Below are positions 8,044 to 13,107 of a stretch of DNA of 20,619 nt, in pieces. This DNA is from Bdellovibrio sp. (GTDB taxonomy: Bacteria; Bdellovibrionota; Bdellovibrionia; Bdellovibrionales; Bdellovibrionaceae): NCBI GenBank assembly GCA_003176075.1, contig PSRN01000255.1, forward strand, positions 1 through 20,619, written 5' to 3'. A program made the position numbers and the translations under genes. The notes beneath the pieces were generated by a model. The model did no database searches. It saw only the letters and a program-made list of their open reading frames with translations, and was not told the origin of the DNA. How positions within the stretch are numbered: position 1 is the stretch's first letter; every line of letters begins with the position of its first letter.

Positions 8044-8751
8044 TTAAGAAGGGTAAAATTGGAAATTGCTGATTGATTTGTCAATTTCTTGCAAGGCTTT
8101 CTCGCGAGCTTCGCCGATGTCGCCGGCGCTGACACGCTCAAAGACCCGCTTGTACTCCTCCGGGGTCAGGCCCGCAATCTTGTCATGAGTCATCCCCGTC
8201 TTTAGAAGCCCGTTGCGCCGAAGACCCCAAATGGTGGGTACGACCCATTGGCGATTGGTGTCCATACCCCACATCAGTCCCTGCGCCACCGAGAGGGCTT
8301 GCCGGAACTTTTCAAGTTCCTTTCGGCCTTCTGGTGTCATGGCAGAACAGTGGTTCTCATCTGGGTTTATCGATTGCTGCGCCTTTTTGAGCTCAGTGAG
8401 CAAGCGCCTTTTGATCATTGCGAGAAAGAATGCCTTTTCGAAGCTTGACTCTTTTGCATCCTCCGACAATTTCCGCCCAGGTGCCGGCGGAGGAATTCCA
8501 CACACATCCTTTATCGTCGGCGTGGGCGGCACAGCGACTTCATTTGAGGCGGGCGGCCTTACAGACGGGCTTGTAGGCGGGCTTGCGTCCTGAGTATATG
8601 AATTATGGCGATCCCTCGATGTTTCTTGGTGGGCGTGTAAAGGAGTGCATGGCAAAACCACGCAAACGACGAAAACAATTCTGCCTGACAATCTCCTGCA
8701 AAGGCTTCGGAGGATTATTCGGAAAAAGATCTGTGCTCCCCCTCGTATCAT
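8044..8751 (-). CDS. Exported protein, probable N-terminal half of the metallopeptidase gene
   Basis: The 235 residues begin with a basic stretch and a hydrophobic core (RIVFVVCVVLPCTPLHA), a likely Sec signal with cleavage after LHA. A Pro- and Ser-rich linker follows (about 50-75), then a helical region to the end (KALQEIDKSISNFQFYPS). I recognise no known domain. The stop at 8044-8046 lies inside the open frame of the downstream peptidase, which continues in the -1 frame with convincing coding sequence and no start codon. Either a recent indel split one gene of about 670 codons, or the ribosome changes frame, or the assembly has an error. ATG 8751 has no clear ribosome binding site. A TTG 22 codons downstream would give a compact signal peptide but sits too close to AGGAG. 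Confidence 0.6.
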   Translation of the reverse strand: MIRGGAQIFFRIILRSLCRRLSGRIVFVVCVVLPCTPLHAHQETSRDRHNSYTQDASPPTSPSVRPPASNEVAVPPTPTIKDVCGIPPPAPGRKLSEDAKESSFEKAFFLAMIKRRLLTELKKAQQSINPDENHCSAMTPEGRKELEKFRQALSVAQGLMWGMDTNRQWVVPTIWGLRRNGLLKTGMTHDKIAGLTPEEYKRVFERVSAGDIGEAREKALQEIDKSISNFQFYPS

Positions 8752-8821
8752 TTTGAAACAGCCTATTCCTTAGACAGAGTTCTTAAATTTCAAAACATGC
8801 GAACACGGACTTCACAGTGAA

Positions 8822-8920
8822 ATGGAACTCAAAGCTTGGCGATCTCATTTGATCAAAAAAGCAATCGTCATGCCGACGACAGGTCTTGGACAACGGTCTA
8901 GTATCCTGGATACGCCCTAA
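8822..8920 (+). CDS. Possible 32-residue small ORF (weak)
   Basis: ATG 8822 to TAA 8920 encodes 32 residues (MELKAWRSHLIKKAIVM...) and ends 10 nt before a rho-independent terminator. There is no ribosome binding site, and the second copy of the 22-nt repeat is read in a different frame from that used in the kinase. The transcript may instead be a non-coding RNA. I list it because the terminator needs a transcript upstream on the plus strand, and no other plus-strand gene is present between 5885 and here. Confidence 0.2.
   Translation: MELKAWRSHLIKKAIVMPTTGLGQRSSILDTP
8880..8901 (+). repeat. 22-nt direct repeat, copy B (upstream of the response regulator)
   Basis: This segment is identical to 5697-5718 inside the kinase gene. 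The flanks on both sides show no further similarity that I can see: copy A continues GAGCTGAAAATT, copy B continues TATCCTGGATACG. It lies in non-coding DNA, 120 nt before the response-regulator start. Confidence 0.9.
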
Positions 8921-8930
8921 GTAAGCCGTG

Positions 8931-8963
8931 GGGCCGGAAGTCCAACTTCGGGCCCGGTTTTTT
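8931..8963 (+). terminator. Rho-independent terminator
   Basis: The stem GGGCCGGAAG (8931-8940) pairs with CTTCGGGCCC (8946-8955) across the loop TCCAA, with one G-G mismatch. It is followed by GG and six T. It acts on plus-strand transcription and insulates the regulator gene from upstream reading. Its T-run overlaps the -35 box of the next promoter. Confidence 0.75.
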
Positions 8964-8991
8964 GACAGTCCCGGGGCCTTCCCGTTACGAT
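8962..8991 (+). promoter_or_regulatory. Sigma-70-type promoter of the response regulator
   Basis: A perfect -35 TTGACA at 8962-8967 is separated by 18 nt from TACGAT at 8986-8991. The overlapping GATAAT at 8989-8994 is an alternative -10. Transcription would start near 8998, about 25 nt before the ATG at 9022. It follows the terminator immediately, so the regulator has its own transcript. Confidence 0.6.
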
Positions 8992-9021
8992 AATTTATGG
9001 AACGCCAAGGAAGGTGGTCGA

Positions 9022-10437
9022 ATGCGAAATGCGCGCATTTTGGTGGTGGATGATGAGTCGACTTTGCGAACTTCTCTTTTCCGAGTCTTTGGCCGCCGGG
9101 GATATCAAGTCGTCACAGCGGGACGCATCGAAGAAGCAAAACAGCTGGTGCCGGCCTCGCAACCCTTGGACCTTGCCATTCTCGACTTGAATCTTCCCGA
9201 CGGTGACGGGATGGATTTGATCAAAACCCTCAAAAGCGTTCACCCGAAATGTCAATTCATCGTCCTCACGGGATTTGGAACGATTGAATTGGCAATTCAA
9301 GCCACGCAAAACGGCGCTTTTCATTTTCTCACCAAGCCCTTTGATGTCGAGGAACTCCTGTCGGTCGTCGACAAGGCGCTCGTGCAACGGCAATTGCAAC
9401 AGGAAAACCAGCAACTCCGGCGTGAACTCTTCGGCAAATACCGCTTCGACCAGATTATTGGTGATTCCGAAGAAATCCGCAACGTCCTCAGTCTCGTTTC
9501 CCGCGTGGCCGACAGCGACTCGACGGTTTTGGTGACGGGCGAAAGCGGCACTGGCAAAGAACTTGTCGCCAAGGCGATTCACTACAACTCGCCCCGCGCC
9601 GCTCAGCCATTCGTCGCCATCAATTGCGGCGCCATTCCGGCCGAGCTGTTGGAGAGTGAACTCTTCGGTCACGTCAAAGGGGCTTTCACGGGGGCCATTG
9701 CTAACCGCGTGGGGCGCTTTGAAATGGCGGACGGCGGAACGCTCTTTCTTGACGAGATCGGCGATCTGGATCCTTCGTTGCAAGTGAAATTGCTGCGAGT
9801 TCTGCAAGAGAGAACCTTTGAGCCCGTGGGCGGTACCCGCTCCCTGCAAGTCAACGTTCGTGTCATCGCGGCAACCCACCGCAATCTCGAGGAAGCGGTG
9901 GCGCAAGGGAATTTCCGCGAAGACCTGTTTTACCGGCTGAATGTCATTCCCATCGCGATTCCCGCCTTGAAAGACCGGCCAAGCGATATTCCGCTCCTGA
10001 TGGCGCACTTTATTCAACACTTCAACAAAACCAAGGGTCGCCAGCTTTTGGGACTTACGCCCGAGGCGACTCAGGCCTTGATGGGCTATCCTTGGCCGGG
10101 GAATATTCGCGAACTGGAAAACCTGATCGAGCGCATCGCCATCCTCAAAGGGCATGGCATGATCGAGATCAACGACCTGCCGGCGAAATACCGCTCGAAT
10201 GGACTGGCTTCCACGGCCGCTGAGGCGGAAATTTCCCTGCCCGAGGAGGGTCTCGATTTTAACTCAGCCGTTGATCAATTCGAAAATCAGCTGATCCTCC
10301 GCGCCCTCGAAAAAACCGGATGGAACCGCAACCAGGCGGCGATCTTGCTTCGCTTGAATCGCACGACTCTGGTGGAAAAGATCAAGAAGAAGGGACTGCG
10401 CCCTCCGGGCGACCTGGCCTTCGATCACAACGGGTAA
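9022..10437 (+). CDS. Sigma-54-dependent response regulator, NtrC family
   Basis: This 471-residue activator has three domains. The receiver (1-120) has D10 and D11 in VVDDES, phospho-acceptor D55 in LAILDLNLPDGDG, LTGFG, and K in FLTKPFD. A coiled linker leads to the AAA+ domain with Walker A GESGTGKE (173-180). It also has the sigma-54-contacting loop GAFTGA (220-225), Walker B LFLDEIGDL near 244 and arginine-finger region REDLFYRLNV. A Fis-type helix-turn-helix is at about 435-459 (NRNQAAILLRLNRTTL). All catalytic elements look intact. ATG 9022 is preceded by GGAAGGTGG; the frame opens earlier at TTG 8962, but that is the -35 box. The kinase at 3969-5885 is the natural partner, now separated by about 3.1 kb of reversed genes. 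Confidence 0.93.
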   Translation: MRNARILVVDDESTLRTSLFRVFGRRGYQVVTAGRIEEAKQLVPASQPLDLAILDLNLPDGDGMDLIKTLKSVHPKCQFIVLTGFGTIELAIQATQNGAFHFLTKPFDVEELLSVVDKALVQRQLQQENQQLRRELFGKYRFDQIIGDSEEIRNVLSLVSRVADSDSTVLVTGESGTGKELVAKAIHYNSPRAAQPFVAINCGAIPAELLESELFGHVKGAFTGAIANRVGRFEMADGGTLFLDEIGDLDPSLQVKLLRVLQERTFEPVGGTRSLQVNVRVIAATHRNLEEAVAQGNFREDLFYRLNVIPIAIPALKDRPSDIPLLMAHFIQHFNKTKGRQLLGLTPEATQALMGYPWPGNIRELENLIERIAILKGHGMIEINDLPAKYRSNGLASTAAEAEISLPEEGLDFNSAVDQFENQLILRALEKTGWNRNQAAILLRLNRTTLVEKIKKKGLRPPGDLAFDHNG

Positions 10438-10953
10438 GAGGGACTTCCGTGGTTCATCTAATATTCTAAAGGGCCCGCCAAAAACTGCCGGATAGATTTT
10501 TTCGTCCATGATCTTACGAATCGTCTCTTTGTCGTATCGCTCAACCGGAAACCAGGACATTCCTCCGTCGAGGCTAACCTGCAAGTCGTGAGGGGGGACA
10601 GGTTTAAAAATTTTGCCGGTATCCACTTTCTTGTGATCATAAGTAATGAAGTCGGCGGTCTTGATCTTAAATCTGTAAACAGCCGCCTCGAGCGCTCTGT
10701 AATTGGTTGAGTAATAGTCAGTGATCGGAATTTTCGTCGCACCCCAATGTTCCTGCTGTCCGCTTTTGCTCCATTGACCGCTGAGACCATTCTCGCGAAT
10801 TGAATCAAAGCGGCTCAAACTTCTTCCCTGATATACAGTTCCATCAAGGTAGTAGGATCGTGACTCGATATCGAGCGCAAGTTCGACATCTGGCGGTAGG
10901 TTTCCGGACGGGATCGCAGTTTCAAACAGCCGAAGGCCGGCGTTCAGTAAAAC
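10264..10953 (-). pseudogene. Remnant of an unidentified gene, missing both ends
   Basis: The minus frame is open from 10953 to 10264, and its product looks like genuine protein over about 10941-10450. Examples are LPPDVELALDIESRSYYLDG, ATKIPITDYYSTNYRALEAA and LQVSLDGGMSWFPVERYD. There is no ATG or GTG start with a ribosome binding site; TTG 10816-10818 lies inside the coding-like part. The last 174 bases are the antisense of the response-regulator 3' end and read like noise there. The simplest view is an internal piece of a gene joined to the regulator's end. I do not recognise the family. The SLDGGMSWFP segment resembles a short beta-hairpin sugar-binding or BNR-like repeat, which is a weak hint only. 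Confidence 0.45.
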
Positions 10954-11024
10954 CTAACACGGCTTTTCTTGCTGAAACTGATCGTTCATCAAGCACGTGG
11001 CCTTCGAATTTATCCTCTATATCT

Positions 11025-12161
11025 CTATATAAAATCTCGCAAAAAATCCACGGCGTTGCAGAATTCGATGCCGTCGTCGACAACAAGTCGGTCGCTTTCA
11101 AGACCGACTTGCACGGCGCGAACTTGTGGGAATTTTCTCTTCAAATAACGAAGGCCGGTATGGAGTTGCTTATTGCGAAGTTTGCATTCTACGAACAGAA
11201 TGGGTTTCTTCCTTTCCTCGATTACGAAATCAACCTCGCGGCCTTCTTGATCTCGAAAAAAGCGGAGTTCAAGAAGGCGACCCTCTACGTCATGCTGGAA
11301 ATGAATCCATTTCAACAAATGGGAAGCAACCAGATTTTCAAAGCGACTGCCCTCGTCCTCAACCCAAGACCAATCATAATGGTAATGTTTTCGTTCCTTT
11401 TTTACGGCTTTGATCCGAGGCGGACCAAAGGGAAGCAAGCGATAAATAACATAACAGGACTCGAAAATGTTCAGCCAACGGTCGATGGTATGATGGGCGA
11501 CTTCCAAGTCTTCCCGCAAACTATTTATCGAAAGCGGGCTGCCAACAAGATCAGGTAACCGCACCATCAGTTGTTCAAGCAAACTGATTTCTCTGATGTT
11601 TTCCAGAGCGCTAATATCTTCGCGAAAGACCCGAGTGAAATAATCATTTCTCCAGATATTGGATTCTTTCGCCGAATCCGCAAAATAAGGTTCGGGGAAA
11701 CCTCCACGGCTGAGGAGTTTGCGAAGTTCATCCGTGGATGATAGGTTGAGTTCTTTCACCGAAAGAGGATGAAGACGGAAGTGCCGATATCTTCCCTGTA
11801 GGGAATCACCCCCTTTGCGGTAATGATCCAGTCGAGCGCTACCGGTCACCAGAATCTTGAGATCAGGAAAAAATTTGTCGAAGTATCCTTTGATAAGATT
11901 ACGCCAACCCCGCATCTTATGGATTTCGTCCAAAATGATGAGGCCCTTTTGTCCAGGCAATTGATGCTTGAGCAAAAATCTTTTGTCGGCGGGGAAATCA
12001 TAATTGAGATAAAAATCATGGGTGTGAAGTAATTCCTTGGCCAAGGTTGTTTTCCCAACTTGGCGTGGCCCACTGAGAAATACCATTTTTCGATCCAACG
12101 AGTGCTGAATCTCAGTCTTAAGGTAGCGGTTCAAATAGTGGTGGGGGCTTTGGAAACTCAT
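11025..12161 (-). CDS. AAA ATPase with winged-helix and DUF4143 PD-(D/E)XK-like domain
   Basis: This 378-residue protein belongs to the AAA_14/DUF4143 group, frequent in mobile or lineage-variable DNA. Walker A GPRQVGKT is at 31-38, Walker B LIILDE at 74-79, and sensor-like VTGSARLD near 105-112. A winged-helix region follows at about 205-245 (SINSLREDLEVAHHTIDRW). The C-terminal DUF4143 part has D311 and E325-x-K327 (EVDFVIEE..LFVECK), the pattern of a nuclease-like fold. The cellular role of these proteins is not settled. CAGGA lies directly before the ATG. Two perfect palindromes sit 10-57 nt upstream. The carbonic anhydrase gene is 104 nt upstream on the same strand, but the palindromes suggest separate control. 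The base composition is more AT-rich than in the core genes, suggesting acquisition by transfer. Confidence 0.88.
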   Translation of the reverse strand: MSFQSPHHYLNRYLKTEIQHSLDRKMVFLSGPRQVGKTTLAKELLHTHDFYLNYDFPADKRFLLKHQLPGQKGLIILDEIHKMRGWRNLIKGYFDKFFPDLKILVTGSARLDHYRKGGDSLQGRYRHFRLHPLSVKELNLSSTDELRKLLSRGGFPEPYFADSAKESNIWRNDYFTRVFREDISALENIREISLLEQLMVRLPDLVGSPLSINSLREDLEVAHHTIDRWLNIFESCYVIYRLLPFGPPRIKAVKKERKHYHYDWSWVEDEGSRFENLVASHLLKWIHFQHDVEGRLLELRFFRDQEGREVDFVIEERKKPILFVECKLRNKQLHTGLRYLKRKFPQVRAVQVGLESDRLVVDDGIEFCNAVDFLRDFI

Positions 12162-12170
12162 TCCTGTATT

Positions 12171-12186
12171 TTCACATACATGTGAA
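12171..12186. promoter_or_regulatory. Palindromic operator, copy 1
   Basis: TTCACATACATGTGAA is a 7-2-7 perfect inverted repeat 10 nt upstream of the ATPase start. The identity with copy 2 extends to 22 bases (12169-12190), with T and A-rich flanks. It lies in the untranslated leader or core promoter of the ATPase gene, where a bound dimer would block transcription. Confidence 0.7.
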
Positions 12187-12202
12187 ATTTATGGCAAGAT
12201 TT

Positions 12203-12218
12203 TTCACATACATGTGAA
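12203..12218. promoter_or_regulatory. Palindromic operator, copy 2
   Basis: This is the same 16-base palindrome as copy 1; the 22-base identity spans 12201-12222. The centre-to-centre distance is 32 bp, close to three helical turns, so two dimers would sit on one face of the DNA. TTGCCA in the spacer (minus strand) could be a -35 box. Confidence 0.7.
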
Positions 12219-12265
12219 ATTTCTGGACGAATGAGGCTACTCAATCCTTTCAGACCAGTTGCGCT

Positions 12266-12955
12266 TCAAGGATGCATGGACCTTGGAAATTTGTCAGACT
12301 CCAGAATCGCGCGGGCTTCCTCTTCATCCAGCTCGACGAATCTCCCTAAGTTCGGGTCAAAGCAATTCACCGATGCGCCTGCCAGCTCGAACCACCAAGC
12401 ATGAATGCGCAGCTTCTTTTTCGCGATTTGATCTTGAACGATGGGGTAGGATTTTAAGTTTTCCACCTGTTGCAAAACGTTCAGCTGAGAGAGCCGATTG
12501 TGAGTCGCCAGGTGGGGGTCAAGTCCCACGTATTGCCCCAGGGCTCGCAAAGCGTTCTCACCATGACGGAGCCAGGACCTCAAGTTGGGAGTTTCGACTT
12601 TTTCACGCCCGGTCAGCAAAGCTTGCATGGCGCCACACTCGGAGTGCCCGCAAACGATGATATCGCTGACTTTCAAGTTGTGAATCGCGAACTCAATAGC
12701 CGCCGCTTCCGACTCGTCGGCGGTGGAATGGCCATGGTCTCCGCCGCAGACCGGGACCAGGTTTCCAACATTCCGAATCACGAACAAATCGCCAGGATCG
12801 GTCGAGGCGAAGACATTGGGGGCGACCCGGCTGTCGGAGCAAGCGATGAAAAGAGCATCCGGCGACTGGCCCAGCGCCAAGCGCGCGAAAGTCTCGTGAT
12901 AGTCGCGTCGAATACGTTGTCTGAAATCGAGAATTCCTTTAACGAGTTTCTTCAT
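12266..12955 (-). CDS. Beta-class carbonic anhydrase
   Basis: This zinc enzyme interconverts CO2 and bicarbonate and supplies bicarbonate for carboxylases or pH control. The 229-residue protein starts MKKLVKGILDFRQR and has the ligand set C39-x-D41-x-R43 (CSDSRV), H104 and C107 (CGHSECGAM). The RNVGNLVP and ESEAAAIEFA segments are also typical. I chose the ATG at 12953-12955. The frame extends to a TTG at 12994, but that extension (RFHRDCCLNHEN) is outside the usual family start. No strong ribosome binding site is visible (GAGAAC only). The gene diverges from the SNF2 gene. The nearest characterised relatives are Can and CynT; I leave the symbol open. Confidence 0.93.
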   Translation of the reverse strand: MKKLVKGILDFRQRIRRDYHETFARLALGQSPDALFIACSDSRVAPNVFASTDPGDLFVIRNVGNLVPVCGGDHGHSTADESEAAAIEFAIHNLKVSDIIVCGHSECGAMQALLTGREKVETPNLRSWLRHGENALRALGQYVGLDPHLATHNRLSQLNVLQQVENLKSYPIVQDQIAKKKLRIHAWWFELAGASVNCFDPNLGRFVELDEEEARAILESDKFPRSMHP

Positions 12956-13107
12956 GTTCTCATGATTTAGACAGCAATCCCGGTGGAATCTCAACCAAAA
13001 AATCCAAGCAACTATAAAAGGCCCGGCTTGCAGGATGTGAGAATTTCATAGTAAACAACATCATGAAAAGTACCCTCGTGAAAAACACCCTCATGTAAAG
13101 CAACTTA
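12956..13107. other. Divergent intergenic region with a 15-nt tandem array and a mini-ORF
   Basis: From about 13048 the sequence runs in steps of 15 nt: ATAGTAAACAACATC, ATGAAAAGTACCCTC, GTGAAAAACACCCTC, ATGTAAAGCAACTTA. It then reaches the SNF2 start ATGAAAGCG. The middle part is an 11-residue ORF (MKSTLVKNTLM, 13063-13098) that ends 9 nt before the SNF2 start. TATAAA at 13013-13018 could be a -10 box for rightward transcription. I see no convincing -35 and no Shine-Dalgarno sequence for SNF2. Confidence 0.5.

Noticed and set aside
8995..10155. Long minus-strand frame of 386 codons across the response regulator
   Set aside because: It mirrors the highly conserved AAA+ domain on the other strand. 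Its product has no motif, and its length is due to the codon bias of the real gene.
10800..11558. Plus-strand frame of 252 codons across the ATPase 3' end
   Set aside because: It is antisense to a clear DUF4143 protein, has no ribosome binding site and no recognisable domain.
12470..12970. Plus-strand frame of 166 codons across the carbonic anhydrase
   Set aside because: It is antisense to the enzyme core; the opposite strand carries all zinc ligands.
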